A DNA stretch of 64,000 nucleotides from Vibrio azureus (GCF_002849855.1 NZ_CP018616.1:2790001-2854000); one strand, 5' to 3'. Shown: positions 37,926 to 49,182, counted from the first letter of the stretch. Notes: a model not told the origin generated them from the letters alone. Numbers and translations are program-made.

Positions 37926-39215
37926 TTAAGTGACTATAAAGTCGACTAAAACTGCCCCTTCTCTTTTTTCAAGTCTAGACCAATCCACTTGCTGCATTCG
38001 AACATCGATCAACAGGTTCCCTTCTTGGTCATATTCCTCACGCTGTATACACTTCATTTGGAAAAATGTACTACGAATTCTTCCTTGGTATTCAGGAGGA
38101 ACACGCAACTGGTACTCTACCATTTTTGAAGCTAAACGTTCGGTTAGCGCCTCAAATAGTAATTCGATACCAATGCCATCCATCGCAGATACCCAAACCG
38201 TACGAGGTATACCTTGCTCATCACGCTCAATGCGTGGGAGTGGTTGTTCTAAGTTATCAATCTTATTCATGACAACGAGACTTGGCACTTCATGTGCGTC
38301 TATCTCTTCTAATACATCGTGAACAGCTTGAATGTTCTCACGAAAACGCTCATCACTGGCATCAACAACATGTAACAAAATGTCAGCTTCTTGCGTTTCC
38401 TGTAACGTTGCTTTAAATGCAGCAACCAAATCATGAGGTAAGTGTCGGATAAAACCAACCGTATCCGCTAAGATAGCAGGCCCCACATCGGCTAGCTCGA
38501 TTTTACGTAACGTCGGATCAAGCGTTGCAAATAGTTGGTCGGCGGCATATACCCCCGCTTCAGTTATACAATTGAATAACGTCGATTTACCAGCATTGGT
38601 GTAACCAACGAGTGAAATCGTTGGAATTTCGGCTCGGTTTCGGGCGCGTCGCCCTTGTTCTCGCTGCTTCGCAACCTTTTCTAGGCGACGAAGTATGGTT
38701 TTAATTCTTTCACGCAATAAACGGCGATCCGTCTCCAACTGGGTTTCACCCGGTCCTCGAAGACCTATCCCACCTTTTTGTCTCTCAAGATGCGTCCAGC
38801 CTCGAATCAAACGAGTTGAAATATGACGAAGTTGGGCAAGCTCTACTTGCAGCTTCCCTTCGTGAGTTCGAGCTCGTTGGGCAAAAATATCAAGGATAAG
38901 ACCTGTGCGATCGAGAACTCGACACTTGCACAACGCTTCTAGATTACGTTCTTGGGCAGGTGAGAGAGAGTGATTAAAAATCACGATTTCAGCTCCAGCC
39001 AATTGCACTGCTGTTGCAATTTCCTGAGCCTTACCCTCTCCAACATAATATTTAGGGTGCGGGGAGCGGCGGCTACCAGTAACAACTTGTAGTGCCTCTA
39101 CCCCAGCGGAAGAAACCAGCATTTCAAATTCAGCTAGATCTTCCCACTCCCCTTCTTGCGTGAAGTTGATATGAACAAGTACGGCTCGCTCACCGGATTC
39201 ATAACGGTCAAACAA
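37926..39215 (-). CDS. hflX: Ribosome-splitting GTPase HflX
   Basis: HflX rescues stalled or heat-damaged ribosomes by splitting subunits. The 429 residues have the N-terminal HflX domain with GVEALQVVTGSRRSPHPKYYVGEGKAQEI, a helical linker (GPGETQLETDRRLLRERI), and a G domain with G1 GYTNAGKST, G3 DTVGF and G4 NKID. Translation starts at TTG 39215 with GAGG 8 bases upstream; the resulting MFDRYESGE matches E. coli. Confidence 0.95.
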   Translation of the reverse strand: MFDRYESGERAVLVHINFTQEGEWEDLAEFEMLVSSAGVEALQVVTGSRRSPHPKYYVGEGKAQEIATAVQLAGAEIVIFNHSLSPAQERNLEALCKCRVLDRTGLILDIFAQRARTHEGKLQVELAQLRHISTRLIRGWTHLERQKGGIGLRGPGETQLETDRRLLRERIKTILRRLEKVAKQREQGRRARNRAEIPTISLVGYTNAGKSTLFNCITEAGVYAADQLFATLDPTLRKIELADVGPAILADTVGFIRHLPHDLVAAFKATLQETQEADILLHVVDASDERFRENIQAVHDVLEEIDAHEVPSLVVMNKIDNLEQPLPRIERDEQGIPRTVWVSAMDGIGIELLFEALTERLASKMVEYQLRVPPEYQGRIRSTFFQMKCIQREEYDQEGNLLIDVRMQQVDWSRLEKREGAVLVDFIVT

Positions 39216-39252
39216 GCAATCAACCTCTTTTTATAAACATGTTAATTAAAAA

Positions 39253-39618
<366 letters not shown>

Positions 39619-39710
39619 CTAAGTTTGTAGCACCTAAGTTTAGGAAGTGCCAACAACCATCAAGTTGAGAGTGCATTCACGCAAAAACGATCACATTATA
39701 CACAGTGACA

Positions 39711-40643
39711 TCAAGCAGATGCTATTGCTTCTGATATGGTGTCGAGCGCTTCATCAATGTCATCGCTATTCAACCAAGTTAAATCATTCCAGCTGCGTAA
39801 CCAGGTGATTTGACGCTTGGCTAATTGACGGGTTGCACAAACTCCACGAAAAACCGCTTCATCTCGAGTGCAATCGCCATCCAAATACTCCCACATCTGC
39901 CTATAACCTACGCAACGAATAGAAGGAAGATCAACATGAAGGTCTTTTCGTGCATGTAATGCCCTGACTTCTTGTTCAAATCCTGCCTGCATCATTTTGT
40001 CGAAGCGTAATTCAATTCGACGATGGAGTTCTGCCCTATCCTTGGGGACTATTGCAAACTGCTTTACACTATATGGCAAAGGTTCGCCTTTCGTCTGTGT
40101 TAGTTCTGTTAAAGTTTTACCTGAAATACGAAAGACTTCCAGCGCACGAGATAAACGTTGAGGATCGTTAGGGTGAATCCTCGCAGCTGATACCGGATCT
40201 ATCTCGCTAAGTTCATCGTGCAACACCGACCAGCCCTTAGTCAATGCTTCTTGCTCAATTTGCTGACGAATCTCCGAGTTTGCAGCCGGAAGAGGCGATA
40301 AACCCTCAAGTAATGCCTTATAGTAAAGCATGGTTCCACCAACCAGCAGCGGAATTTTTCCTTGTTGAACAATTTCATCCATTGCCTGTAAAGCATCACG
40401 TCGAAAATCGGCGGCCGAGTATGCTTCCTTAGGATCGAGCAAGTTGATCAAGCGATGGGGAGCAAGCGCCAACTCGCGTTCATCTGGCTTTGCTGTACCA
40501 ATATTCATATCTTTATAGATCAACGCTGAATCTACACTGATAATTTCAACCGGATATTTTTCCCGTAAACGTATTGCTAACTCCGTCTTCCCTGATGCGG
40601 TGGGGCCCATCAAGAAGAGAGCCAAAGGTAATTTATCTGTCAT
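39711..40643 (-). CDS. miaA: tRNA dimethylallyltransferase MiaA
   Basis: MiaA puts the isopentenyl group on A37 of tRNAs reading UNN codons. The 310 residues have the P-loop [13 protein letters not shown] near residue 12, the [16 protein letters not shown] segment, and the swinging domain with [10 protein letters not shown]. It overlaps the mutL stop by ATGA and precedes hfq after 194 bases, the space where an hfq promoter usually lies. Confidence 0.96.
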   Translation of the reverse strand: MTDKLPLALFLMGPTASGKTELAIRLREKYPVEIISVDSALIYKDMNIGTAKPDERELALAPHRLINLLDPKEAYSAADFRRDALQAMDEIVQQGKIPLLVGGTMLYYKALLEGLSPLPAANSEIRQQIEQEALTKGWSVLHDELSEIDPVSAARIHPNDPQRLSRALEVFRISGKTLTELTQTKGEPLPYSVKQFAIVPKDRAELHRRIELRFDKMMQAGFEQEVRALHARKDLHVDLPSIRCVGYRQMWEYLDGDCTRDEAVFRGVCATRQLAKRQITWLRSWNDLTWLNSDDIDEALDTISEAIASA

Positions 40644-42715
40644 GGTTTTAATTTGGCAATAGTGGCAGAAAAGTCAACAGAGGATACAAACTCTGTATCC
40701 TCCAATGGTAATACACCATGTTTGAGCTGCTCAATTTCTGCAATAATTTGAATTGCTTCAGAAAGAGTATAGTGGCTCTTCACCGTCGTAACCTGAATTG
40801 CAAGCCAATCGATAAGCTCAGCTATGATAGCGCCTTCTGCGACGCCCTCTTTCTTCATGCGTGTTTGCGCGTAAGATAACAGATCTGGGATTAAAGATTG
40901 TAAGTTTTGTTGTCGCAAAGGAGAAGGGACACCCATAACCATCACTGACTTATCATTACGCAGCTTAAGCTGAATACCAAGCTGAGCAAAGCAGTGCGGA
41001 TATGTTGTCACTAAGTTAAGTAATTCCGGTTCTATTTTTATCGATAGTGGCACCAAAAGAGGTTGCGCCTTTAAGGGCTCATGAACAGGGGTAAGCTGTC
41101 CTTGAGTCCGATAAAACTCCGCTTTCGTAAGTGCCACTAAAGCGACCCCATGACTGCTGCTCATTAGCACAAACTGTTGCTCCACAATGGCTAACGCTTT
41201 ACCCAATTGAGTAGGCGCTGGTAAAGACTCGTTTGAGGTTAACGGTTTCGATGCTCGTCGTTCAGGGGCAGGCTCTTCTGAAGCAGACTGTTCTGAAGCG
41301 AATTGTTTAGATGCTGACTGTTTAGACGCTGACTGTGCTGGAACATTGTCGTTACCCTCTGGAGTTTGTAATAACTCCTGATAGGCACGCACTTCTTGTT
41401 GGCTTGGTGCTGGCTCAGAGTATCGTTCCTGCTGAGGTTTCTGTTTTACAAGTGGCTTAGACTCAATCCAATCGGTCGTGGTTGTCCTTTCTGCTGTTTC
41501 AGCTTCTCGTGCTGAAAAACGGTTGCCGTTTTCAGCTCGATGGTTGGCTTCATAATCGTTGCGTCCAGGATAAGCCGGAGTATCATTAATGGCTTGATAA
41601 ACCTGCTTAGGGACAGACTGTTCAGGCACCTTTTGTCGCTCAACATGTTGCTCATCGGCTGATGGCTCACAAGTATAATGAAATGCGGACTCATTAATTT
41701 GTGGAGTATCGACTACCGAACCTTGGGCCAAAGCATCAGCAAGCGCTTGATAGATAAAATCGTGCACTAACCTAGCTTGATGGAAACGCACTTCATGCTT
41801 CGCAGGATGAACGTTGACATCCACTTGGTGTGGATCCAATTCTATAAACAACACATAAGCGGCAAACTGCTCTGGCTTAAGACTCATCGAGTAACTCTGA
41901 CGAATCGCGTGATTGATTAACTTGTCACGCATCATCCGGCCATTGACATAGCAGTATTGCAAATCACTTTGCTGCCGAGCACCTTCTGGTGTGGTTATCC
42001 AACCATGCAGCTTGAGACCTTGATGCTCCAACTCAATTCGCAACATATGGCGAACAAAACCATTACCGCACACAGCTGCGATACGCTTTTCCATTTGTAA
42101 TTGATTGGTTGCCGCTCGATATTGGCGGACCATTTTACCGTTGTGACGTACATTAATCGTCACATCAAAACGACTCAAGGCAATCCGTTTTAGCAGCTCA
42201 TCAATATGAGTAAATTCTGTTTTTTCAGTTCGCAGAAACTTTCGGCGGGCAGGAGTATTAAAAAACAGATCCAACACTTCTACCGATGTCCCGATAGGGT
42301 GTGCTGTTGGCTGTAACTTTACTTCCATATCCCGCCCTTCGGAGTAAGCACTCCAGGCTTGTTCCTGAGTCGCGGGGCGTGAAGTCATGGTCAGGCGTGA
42401 TACCGAGCTGATACTTGCGAGAGCCTCACCACGAAAGCCTAAGCTCATGATGGCTTCAAGATCATCCAAGGTATGAATTTTCGATGTCGCATGGCGACTG
42501 AGCGCTAAACCTAATTCATCTTTCACAATACCTTTACCGTTATCCCGAACACGAATCAGCTTAGCGCCGCCTTTTTCGATATCGATATCGATACGGGTAG
42601 CACCAGAGTCAAGACTGTTTTCAACCAATTCCTTGACCACGGAGGCGGGTCTTTCGACCACTTCTCCTGCAGCAATTTGGTTGGCTAATCGAGCCGGTAA
42701 AATCTTAATCGTCAT
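40640..42715 (-). CDS. mutL: DNA mismatch repair protein MutL
   Basis: MutL links MutS to the MutH nickase. The 691 residues have an N-terminal GHKL ATPase ([32 protein letters not shown], to about 330), a long proline/glutamine/serine-rich linker (about 340-490) and a C-terminal dimerisation domain. The linker contains QSASK-like five-residue repeats. As in other MutH-containing gammaproteobacteria I see no DQHA(X)2E endonuclease motif. It starts 17 bases after amiB. Confidence 0.96.
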   Translation of the reverse strand: MTIKILPARLANQIAAGEVVERPASVVKELVENSLDSGATRIDIDIEKGGAKLIRVRDNGKGIVKDELGLALSRHATSKIHTLDDLEAIMSLGFRGEALASISSVSRLTMTSRPATQEQAWSAYSEGRDMEVKLQPTAHPIGTSVEVLDLFFNTPARRKFLRTEKTEFTHIDELLKRIALSRFDVTINVRHNGKMVRQYRAATNQLQMEKRIAAVCGNGFVRHMLRIELEHQGLKLHGWITTPEGARQQSDLQYCYVNGRMMRDKLINHAIRQSYSMSLKPEQFAAYVLFIELDPHQVDVNVHPAKHEVRFHQARLVHDFIYQALADALAQGSVVDTPQINESAFHYTCEPSADEQHVERQKVPEQSVPKQVYQAINDTPAYPGRNDYEANHRAENGNRFSAREAETAERTTTTDWIESKPLVKQKPQQERYSEPAPSQQEVRAYQELLQTPEGNDNVPAQSASKQSASKQFASEQSASEEPAPERRASKPLTSNESLPAPTQLGKALAIVEQQFVLMSSSHGVALVALTKAEFYRTQGQLTPVHEPLKAQPLLVPLSIKIEPELLNLVTTYPHCFAQLGIQLKLRNDKSVMVMGVPSPLRQQNLQSLIPDLLSYAQTRMKKEGVAEGAIIAELIDWLAIQVTTVKSHYTLSEAIQIIAEIEQLKHGVLPLEDTEFVSSVDFSATIAKLKP
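41280..41339 (-). repeat. 15-bp tandem repeats in the mutL linker
   Basis: Four similar 15-base units (41280-41294, 41295-41309, 41310-41324, 41325-41339) encode variants of QSASK. Identity between units is partial. Copy changes would stay in frame. Confidence 0.7.
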
Positions 42716-42732
42716 GATAGGTTTAAGCTCAT

Positions 42733-44457
42733 CTAGTTGTTAGGAATAATCAGAACTTGTCCAACATGTAACGTGTCTGAACGCAATTTATTGGCCTTAC
42801 GTAAACTGGCCATGCTGACACCATATTTCTTCGCAATTTTGCCTAAATACTCACCGCGGGCGACTTTGTGCTTTTGCACAGGCTTGTCTTTGACTGCCAC
42901 GGTGATTTTTAGTTTCTTCCCAACCCACAAGGTATCCGACTTAAGATTATTTTCTCGGCGGATATCTGCGACTTTCACTTTGTAATGACTGGCAATCTTA
43001 CCCAAAAACTCGCCAGATTTAACGGTGTGCGTAATCGTTTCTGTTCTCACCGAGCTACGCTGAGCCGGTACTGCAGTTGGTGAAGAAGCACCAGCAAAAA
43101 TTGTAAGTTTTTGCCCTACTTTTACATGACTGGATTTGAGGTTGTTTTCACTCATGATCGCTTTTGTCGATGTGCCATATTTCTGAGCAATGACCGATAG
43201 GAACTCTCCACGCTTAACCGTATGTACAATTGGCTTGTGTGTTGAAGAGAATACCGTTCCCTCCGGAGGGTTCTCTTTTAAATATTTCACTACCGCTTTT
43301 GTTATCGCACTGGCTAATTTGTCTTGGTGTGCGCGCTGAAATAGTAGCTTTTCTTCTGTTGGATTAGAAATGAAGCCCGTTTCAATTAATACCGATGGAA
43401 TTTGAGGGGAGCGTAATACCGCGAGGCTAGTATTAATGGGTTTCGAGTTATGTAAGCGCGCCACTTTCCCCATTTCACCTAAAATCTCTTTCGCCAGTTT
43501 ATAGCCTTCCTTCTGAGAGTGACTAAACTGTAGGTCTAACAAGGTTTGGTTAACATTTTTATCTTTCGTATTTCTTACGAAAGCGGTACCTGAGCCTCCT
43601 AAGAGTTCTGATTGTTTCTCGTGGTTTTCAACCCAACGAGCAATTTCTGTATTGGCTCGACGCGTGTTCAAAACAAATACAGAGCCTCCACGAGGCTTCG
43701 AAGAAGTAAAAGCATCAGCGTGCACGGAGATCAGTAAATGGGCATCATTTTCACGGGCGATGGCGACACGTCGGTTCAAGTTGACAAAGTAATCCCCAGA
43801 GCGCGTCATACGAGTTTTAACGCCAGGCACAGCATTCAGTTTAGCTGCCAACTTATGAGCAATGCTTAATACCGCATCTTTTTCGTACTTACGACGAGAT
43901 GGACCAATCGAGCCAGGGTCTTCACCACCATGTCCTGGGTCAATCACAATTAAGATCTCTTGTCCTCGTTTGACACTGCTCATGTCTTTACTTGGCGTTG
44001 TTGTATTCGATGGTTTTGCAGTTTTCGGCTTAACGACTTTTTTGCCATGTGGTAAATCAACCACTAAACGATGACCGTACTGACCTCCAGGGGTAGGGTT
44101 AAGCGTAAAAAGCTCTGCACCCGCCGCTTGCTTCAGCTCGAAGACCAAACGATAGGTCCCTTTAGCTGGAGGTGTACTCTTACGAACGCGCTTTAAAACT
44201 GGGCTTTCAGTAACATTTAAAGGTAACTTCGCTTGCATGGTGGTATTTTTCAAATCCACAACAAGACGATCCGGGCCAGAAAGAGAAAAGTAGGAGTAAT
44301 TCGCTTCTGAGCTCAAATCAATGACAACTCGAGTCTCATCAGGTGAAGGCCACACTCGAAAACTTTTAACAACGTTAGCTAGCGCTAAGTGAGGAATAAG
44401 AACAAAGACAGCAGTAAATAAAGTCACTGCAGCTCTAAATTTTGAGAAAATCAACAT
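42733..44457 (-). CDS. amiB: N-acetylmuramoyl-L-alanine amidase AmiB
   Basis: AmiB cuts septal peptidoglycan for cell separation once activated by EnvC. The 574 residues have a signal peptide (about 1-27), an AMIN domain (about 30-140), an amidase_3 domain (about 168-395) with zinc ligands in [14 protein letters not shown] and SVHADA and the catalytic Glu in IETGFISN, and three LysM repeats at the C terminus ([17 protein letters not shown] and two like it). It overlaps tsaE by 7 bases. envC also lies in this window at 57142. Confidence 0.96.
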   Translation of the reverse strand: MLIFSKFRAAVTLFTAVFVLIPHLALANVVKSFRVWPSPDETRVVIDLSSEANYSYFSLSGPDRLVVDLKNTTMQAKLPLNVTESPVLKRVRKSTPPAKGTYRLVFELKQAAGAELFTLNPTPGGQYGHRLVVDLPHGKKVVKPKTAKPSNTTTPSKDMSSVKRGQEILIVIDPGHGGEDPGSIGPSRRKYEKDAVLSIAHKLAAKLNAVPGVKTRMTRSGDYFVNLNRRVAIARENDAHLLISVHADAFTSSKPRGGSVFVLNTRRANTEIARWVENHEKQSELLGGSGTAFVRNTKDKNVNQTLLDLQFSHSQKEGYKLAKEILGEMGKVARLHNSKPINTSLAVLRSPQIPSVLIETGFISNPTEEKLLFQRAHQDKLASAITKAVVKYLKENPPEGTVFSSTHKPIVHTVKRGEFLSVIAQKYGTSTKAIMSENNLKSSHVKVGQKLTIFAGASSPTAVPAQRSSVRTETITHTVKSGEFLGKIASHYKVKVADIRRENNLKSDTLWVGKKLKITVAVKDKPVQKHKVARGEYLGKIAKKYGVSMASLRKANKLRSDTLHVGQVLIIPNN

Positions 44458-44915
44458 AGCTCCAACAAACTTAGTAACTGTATTCCATAATCATTATTCG
44501 CTGTTAGCTCAGCAACTCTTTGCTCACCGACATAGCGTATATTCACGTCTAAATCTGGCTGTAGTAATAAGCCGTGCCCTTTTTCGGGCCACTCAACCAA
44601 ACAGATAGCATCAGGCGTAAAGTAATCACGAATCCCCATAAATTCTAGTTCCTCAGGATCCGCTAAGCGATAAAGGTCAAAATGGTACACCTGCCACTTA
44701 TCCAATTGGTAAGGTTCCACAAGTGTATAAGTTGGGCTTTTCACATTGCCTTGATGGCCAAGTGCACGAATGAACCCTCGGCTAAAAGTAGTTTTACCTG
44801 CCCCTAAATCACCATGCAAATAAATGGTTGTTTGTTGAGAACACACTTGAGCTAACGCCGAACCCAAAGCGACTGTTTCGTGCTCATTTTTAAGATTAAA
44901 GAGTTTTGTGTTCAT
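44451..44915 (-). CDS. tsaE: tRNA threonylcarbamoyladenosine biosynthesis ATPase TsaE
   Basis: TsaE is the ATPase that drives turnover of the TsaBD complex making t6A37. The 154 residues carry the P-loop [16 protein letters not shown] near residue 35, [10 protein letters not shown], and the Trp-containing LVEWPEKG motif. It is the first gene of tsaE-amiB-mutL-miaA-hfq-hflX-hflK-hflC and is divergent from queG. Confidence 0.95.
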   Translation of the reverse strand: MNTKLFNLKNEHETVALGSALAQVCSQQTTIYLHGDLGAGKTTFSRGFIRALGHQGNVKSPTYTLVEPYQLDKWQVYHFDLYRLADPEELEFMGIRDYFTPDAICLVEWPEKGHGLLLQPDLDVNIRYVGEQRVAELTANNDYGIQLLSLLELC

Positions 44916-45191
44916 GGTTTTTTCTCTGACTGATGATCGTCGACTATAAAAAAATCAAAATAACAAGAATAGTAAACTGTGTTGGTTTTGAGAGACAAGC
45001 TCTCAAATGTCATATATATAAAAAAAGTAATGAAAAAGCCCAAATGCCCCCTTGAACAAGCCAATCTTGAATACACCTAGTGTCATACTGGCTCGCTAAG
45101 AAGCGTGCTTACTCTTTTTTGCTAGACTTTCTAGTGGCACCCTATCATTAGATCCGTTAAGATCCGCCACCCTTTTTCTTGGTGATACAAC

Positions 45192-46319
45192 ATGGATTAC
45201 ACACAACTCGCACAACAAATAAAAATCTGGGGCAAAGAACTTGGCTTTCAGAAAGTCGGTATTTGCGATGTTGATCTTAGTGAACATGAAACAGCCTTGC
45301 AAAAATGGTTAGATTCCAACTATCACGGTTCTATGGATTGGATGGCTCGCCATGGGATGATGCGAGCTCGACCTGATGAGCTCTTACCTGGTACTCTCCG
45401 CGCGATCAGTGTTCGAATGGATTACTTGCCACCAGAAGCCGGGTTCGCTTCTAACTTAGCCAATCGTAACCACGCCTACATTAGCCGCTACGCACTTGGA
45501 CGTGACTACCACAAGCTGGTAAGAAAACAGCTCAACAAGCTTGGCCAACGTATCGAAAAAGAAGTGGAGCAGCTCGGTTACCGACCTTTTGTAGACTCCG
45601 CTCCCATCCTAGAACGTCCACTGGCTCAAAAAGCAGGATTAGGTTGGGCAGGAAAGCATTCTCTTATCTTAGACAAAGATTGTGGATCATGGTTTTTCCT
45701 AGGTGAGTTATTAATCGACTTGCCTTTGCCAGTCGATCAACCGAGCCAAGATCAATGTGGTAAATGTCACTCTTGCATGACCTCTTGCCCGACTCAAGCC
45801 ATAGTAGCTGATAAAGTCGTTGATGCTCGACGATGCATCTCTTATCTCACCATAGAATTTGATGGCGTCATTCCAGAAGAGTTTCGCCAACCCATCGGTA
45901 ATCGTATCTATGGCTGTGATGACTGCCAGCTTGTCTGTCCATGGAACCGTTTTGCTGACATCACCGAGCAAGAAGATTTCCATCGCCGTGAAAACTTTCA
46001 AGAACCAGACCTTGTGACGCTATTCAGCTGGGATGAAGCCACTTTTTTGAAACACATGGAAGGTTCCCCCATTCGTCGCATTGGTCACACCCAGTGGCTA
46101 AGAAATATTGCAGTCGCTTTAGGTAATGCAGAATACAGTCACAAAGCTATCGCAGCCTTAGAAGCAAGGCAGGGCCAAAGTCCCCTTTTGGATGAACATA
46201 TTGCTTGGGCTTTAGAGCAACAAGTCAACAACCTTAGCTTTAATCGTACTGAAAAAGCAGAAACGAAACAAAAACGTTTAATCAGAATTATTGAAAAAGG
46301 TTTACCCAGAGACGCCTAG
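45192..46319 (+). CDS. queG: Epoxyqueuosine reductase QueG
   Basis: QueG is the cobalamin-dependent enzyme for the last step of queuosine tRNA modification. The 375 residues have the DUF1730 N-terminal part, two 4Fe-4S motifs (CGKCHSCMTSCPTQAI near residue 192 and CDDCQLVCPWN near 243) and C-terminal HEAT-like helices. The gene is transcribed away from tsaE and is followed by the long non-coding region and tRNA array. Confidence 0.95.
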   Translation: MDYTQLAQQIKIWGKELGFQKVGICDVDLSEHETALQKWLDSNYHGSMDWMARHGMMRARPDELLPGTLRAISVRMDYLPPEAGFASNLANRNHAYISRYALGRDYHKLVRKQLNKLGQRIEKEVEQLGYRPFVDSAPILERPLAQKAGLGWAGKHSLILDKDCGSWFFLGELLIDLPLPVDQPSQDQCGKCHSCMTSCPTQAIVADKVVDARRCISYLTIEFDGVIPEEFRQPIGNRIYGCDDCQLVCPWNRFADITEQEDFHRRENFQEPDLVTLFSWDEATFLKHMEGSPIRRIGHTQWLRNIAVALGNAEYSHKAIAALEARQGQSPLLDEHIAWALEQQVNNLSFNRTEKAETKQKRLIRIIEKGLPRDA

Positions 46320-46561
46320 CTTTTCATTCCTTATACTCATGTATACCCAAGTGACCCGATCGAATAATGCATTTAAGGTTAATAAGTTCGTAGCTTATCT
46401 GTAAGAGATTGAGAACTTTTTTTACATGAACAATTCATGACACTGCTCTCATTTATTCAGTGTGGAAAAAAAGATACAAGATTAGGTAAAAGGAAGAGTT
46501 TTAAAAAGTTAAGCACAAGATAAATTGATGATGAAGATCAAAGAAAAATCCAGTAAAGATC

Positions 46562-46600
46562 CTAATTATATTATTTTTTTTGGTGAAAAATAATAATTAG
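46562..46600. repeat. AT-only inverted repeat
   Basis: CTAATTATATTATTTTT pairs with AAAAATAATAATTAG apart from a two-base bulge, with a short loop holding GGTG. There is no trailing U run, so it does not look like a terminator. It lies between the DnaA-box-like sites. Confidence 0.5.
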
Positions 46601-46716
46601 TCTAACTATAACAATAACTTAAATTAAAAACACAGCTTTAAGTTTTTCCTGAACAATCAGAAGATCACTCATACCGTTCAAATCTATTCTCAAGAGAAAA
46701 CACTTTATCAACCAAC

Positions 46717-46744
46717 TTATCCACAGAACAAATTCTGTGGGTAA
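46717..46744. promoter_or_regulatory. Inverted pair of DnaA boxes
   Basis: TTATCCACA (46717-46725) and, on the other strand, TTACCCACA (46744-46736) face each other; the symmetry extends inward as GAA/TTC around a 4-base centre. The first is an exact consensus box. Confidence 0.55.
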
Positions 46745-47166
46745 CTCTGTTAATTAAAAGTTGAAAGATACTCAGAAAGCCATGCATACAACACTTGGTT
46801 AATATGAACATGTTTCAAAAATGAGTAGATAAATCTGCTATCAAATACAGAAAAATAACGCTTATTTTAGGGGACAATGCTTCTCAGCATGATGAAAGAG
46901 CTATGAGCCAATCAAAAAGACTGGATTTGAACACGTGGCCTAATCAAAGATACTTCCTACTTTTAGAGCACGTGATTTAGTACGCTAGATGCCTTAATTT
47001 CTAAACATAATAAAGAACATTTATCCCAAAAGACAATTACAACATCCTTCTTTTCGAAGGTGGCTATTGTTCTTATTGAGTAAGCATCATTGGTCCTGCT
47101 GATGAAAAATGCAGGAAGCTGTTAAGTCAGATACGGTTATCTCAACCTTATTCTCACTTAATGAAT

Positions 47167-47242
47167 TGGAGCGACACACGAGGTTCGAACTCGTGACCTC
47201 AACCTTGGCAAGGTTGCGCTCTACCAACTGAGCTAGTGTCGC
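47167..47242 (-). tRNA. tRNA-Gly (anticodon GCC), copy 1
   Basis: 76 bases with encoded CCA; acceptor stem GCGACAC / GTGTCGC, anticodon loop TTGCCAA, T loop TTCGAAC. It is the last gene of the array in the direction of transcription. Confidence 0.98.
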
Positions 47243-47260
47243 ATATTCTCGTAAGAGACT

Positions 47261-47315
47261 TGGCTGCGCTGCTTGAACTAAAACGGGCAATGCATCCATC
47301 ACGGCCTGAAGGTTA
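47261..47315 (-). pseudogene. Degenerate tRNA-fMet 3' half, spacer 1
   Basis: The most decayed of four related spacer segments. It keeps the end GCAGCCA and a TAACCTTCAGGCCG stretch that aligns with the other copies, but the T arm is largely lost. Confidence 0.4.
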
Positions 47316-47345
47316 CAAATATTAACCATCAAGCTGTCTTGAATT

Positions 47346-47422
<77 letters not shown>

Positions 47423-47474
47423 TCCGTATGTCATTGTTAAGCACAATGAGAGCTTATGAAACTTCCAAGAGAAA

Positions 47475-47550
47475 TGGAGCGACACACGAGGTTCGAACTC
47501 GTGACCTCAACCTTGGCAAGGTTGCGCTCTACCAACTGAGCTAGTGTCGC
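47475..47550 (-). tRNA. tRNA-Gly (anticodon GCC), copy 2
   Basis: Identical to copy 1 along all 76 bases, including CCA. Confidence 0.98.
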
Positions 47551-47568
47551 ATATTCTCATTAGAGATT

Positions 47569-47626
47569 TGGTTGCGGGGCCTGATTTAAACCGGGCGGCG
47601 CATCCGTCGACGGCCTGAGGGTTATA
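47569..47626 (-). pseudogene. Degenerate tRNA-fMet 3' half, spacer 2
   Basis: On the minus strand it reads TATAACCCTCAGGCCGTCG, about 16 unrelated bases, then GGTTTAAATCAGGCCCCG and CAACCA. These match the anticodon 3' side, T arm and acceptor 3' strand of the adjacent tRNA-fMet with substitutions and an insertion. The 5' half is missing. Confidence 0.55.
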
Positions 47627-47654
47627 AATATTAACCATCAAACTGTCTTGAATT

Positions 47655-47731
<77 letters not shown>

Positions 47732-47783
47732 TCCGTATGTCATTGTTAAGCACAATGAGAGCTTATGAAACTTCCAAGAGAAA

Positions 47784-47859
47784 TGGAGCGACACACGAGG
47801 TTCGAACTCGTGACCTCAACCTTGGCAAGGTTGCGCTCTACCAACTGAGCTAGTGTCGC
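47784..47859 (-). tRNA. tRNA-Gly (anticodon GCC), copy 3
   Basis: Identical to the other Gly copies. Confidence 0.98.
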
Positions 47860-47877
47860 ATATTCTCATTAGAGATT

Positions 47878-47935
47878 TGCTTGCGGAGCCTGATTTAAAC
47901 CGGGCGGCGCATCCGTCGACGACCTGAGGGTTATG
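47878..47935 (-). pseudogene. Degenerate tRNA-fMet 3' half, spacer 3
   Basis: Nearly the same as the spacer 2 remnant, but the terminal CCA is now GCA and the acceptor strand reads GCTCCGCAA. Confidence 0.55.
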
Positions 47936-47963
47936 AATATTAACCATCAAACTGTCTTGAATT

Positions 47964-48040
<77 letters not shown>

Positions 48041-48092
48041 TCCGTATGTCATTGTTGAGCACAATGAGAGCTTATGAAACTTCCAAGAGAAA

Positions 48093-48168
48093 TGGAGCGA
48101 CACACGAGGTTCGAACTCGTGACCTCAACCTTGGCAAGGTTGCGCTCTACCAACTGAGCTAGTGTCGC
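48093..48168 (-). tRNA. tRNA-Gly (anticodon GCC), copy 4
   Basis: Identical to the other Gly copies. Confidence 0.98.
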
Positions 48169-48186
48169 ATATTCTCATTAGAGATT

Positions 48187-48244
48187 TGGTTGCGGGGCCT
48201 GATTTAAACCGGGCGGCGCATCCGTCGACGGCCTGAAGGTTATG
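48187..48244 (-). pseudogene. Degenerate tRNA-fMet 3' half, spacer 4
   Basis: Same as the spacer 2 remnant with a few changes, keeping CCCCGCAACCA at its 3' end. Confidence 0.55.
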
Positions 48245-48272
48245 AATACTAACCATCAAACTGTCTTGAATT

Positions 48273-48349
<77 letters not shown>

Positions 48350-48404
48350 TCCATACTCATCACTTAAACGTAATGAAAAGTCATCTCACTTTCTTAAGAG
48401 AAAG

Positions 48405-48480
48405 TGGAGCGACACACGAGGTTCGAACTCGTGACCTCAACCTTGGCAAGGTTGCGCTCTACCAACTGAGCTAGTGTCGC
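48405..48480 (-). tRNA. tRNA-Gly (anticodon GCC), copy 5
   Basis: Identical to the other Gly copies; first gene after the promoter at 48513-48540. Confidence 0.98.
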
Positions 48481-48512
48481 ATCAACAACGTTTCCGCTGT
48501 TTAGGGCTGCGA

Positions 48513-48540
48513 ATTATAAGAGCATTTTCTTGCGATGCAA
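48513..48540 (-). promoter_or_regulatory. Promoter of the tRNA array
   Basis: Minus strand: TTGCAT (-35, 48540-48535), a 16-base spacer, TATAAT (-10, 48518-48513, perfect), then the GC-rich discriminator TCGCAGCCC. The discriminator is typical of stable-RNA promoters under stringent control. Confidence 0.75.
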
Positions 48541-48636
48541 GCCCTTCCTTCAAAAAAACTTTATTTTTTTTTCGACTGATGAAAAAGCAAGCAAAACACT
48601 CATTAGTTTCAACAATTTGGATCACAGCTTTAACAG

Positions 48637-49182
48637 TTAGATCTTAAAAATGGTTTCTCGATAGTATTTAAGTTCGGCAATCGACTCACGAATATCATCG
48701 AGCGCAAGATGCGTTCCCTGTTTGCTGAATCCAGCTAATATCTGTGGCTTCCATCGACGAGTAAGTTCTTTCAGAGTACTGACATCCAAGTAGCGATAAT
48801 GAAAGTACGCTTCCAATTCCGGCATATGCTTGTAGAGAAAGCGACGATCTTGTCCGATACTGTTGCCACAGATAGGTGAAACACCTTTTGGCACCCACTG
48901 CTCTAAGAAAGCAATAGTTTGTTCAACCGCCTGTTGCTCAGAAATTTGGCTCTGACGCACACGTTCGACCAATCCACTGTTAGTGTGAGTATTGGTGCAC
49001 CACTCATCCATCTTGGCTAATTCTGCGTCATCTTGATGAATCGCAAGTACTGGCCCTTCGGCTAAAATATTCAGCTCACTGTCGGTGACAATAGAAGCGA
49101 TTTCAATGACTTTATGCGTTTCAGGATCAAGTCCTGTCATCTCTAAGTCAACCCAAATCAAGTTTTGATCGCTAAAAGACAT
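48637..49182 (-). CDS. orn: Oligoribonuclease
   Basis: Orn degrades 2-5 base RNA fragments, including pGpG from cyclic-di-GMP breakdown. The 181 residues carry the DEDDh exonuclease motifs: [11 protein letters not shown] (Asp, Glu), the central [12 protein letters not shown] (Asp) and [11 protein letters not shown] (His, Asp). The frame is open 34 codons upstream, but the ATG at 49182 gives the exact family length. It is divergent from rsgA. Confidence 0.97.
   Translation of the reverse strand: MSFSDQNLIWVDLEMTGLDPETHKVIEIASIVTDSELNILAEGPVLAIHQDDAELAKMDEWCTNTHTNSGLVERVRQSQISEQQAVEQTIAFLEQWVPKGVSPICGNSIGQDRRFLYKHMPELEAYFHYRYLDVSTLKELTRRWKPQILAGFSKQGTHLALDDIRESIAELKYYRETIFKI

Larger units (their letters stand above)
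46320..47166. other. AT-rich non-coding region with DnaA boxes, candidate datA-like locus
   Basis: No reading frame is convincing in these 847 bases. DnaA-box-like nonamers are: TTATCCACA at 46717-46725 (perfect), its inverted partner TTACCCACA (46744-46736, one mismatch), TTTTCCACA (46469-46461, fits the relaxed consensus), TTAAGCACA (46509-46517) and TTATACTCA (46331-46339), each one mismatch. The first two form an inverted repeat extended by GAA/TTC. In E. coli the DnaA-titrating locus datA lies between queG and the glyVXY tRNA genes, the same place. Function here is inference. Confidence 0.45.

Noticed and set aside
45096..45302. 68-codon minus-strand frame at the queG start
   Set aside because: Almost all of it overlaps queG in antisense and it has no ribosome site.
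46320..47166. Chromosomal replication origin
   Set aside because: There are DnaA boxes and AT-rich DNA but few GATC sites, no dnaA, dnaN, mioC or gidA nearby, and too few boxes for an oriC.
47087..47332. 81-codon frame across the last tRNA-Gly
   Set aside because: It runs through a tRNA gene and a decayed spacer; the same region is out of frame in the other repeat copies.
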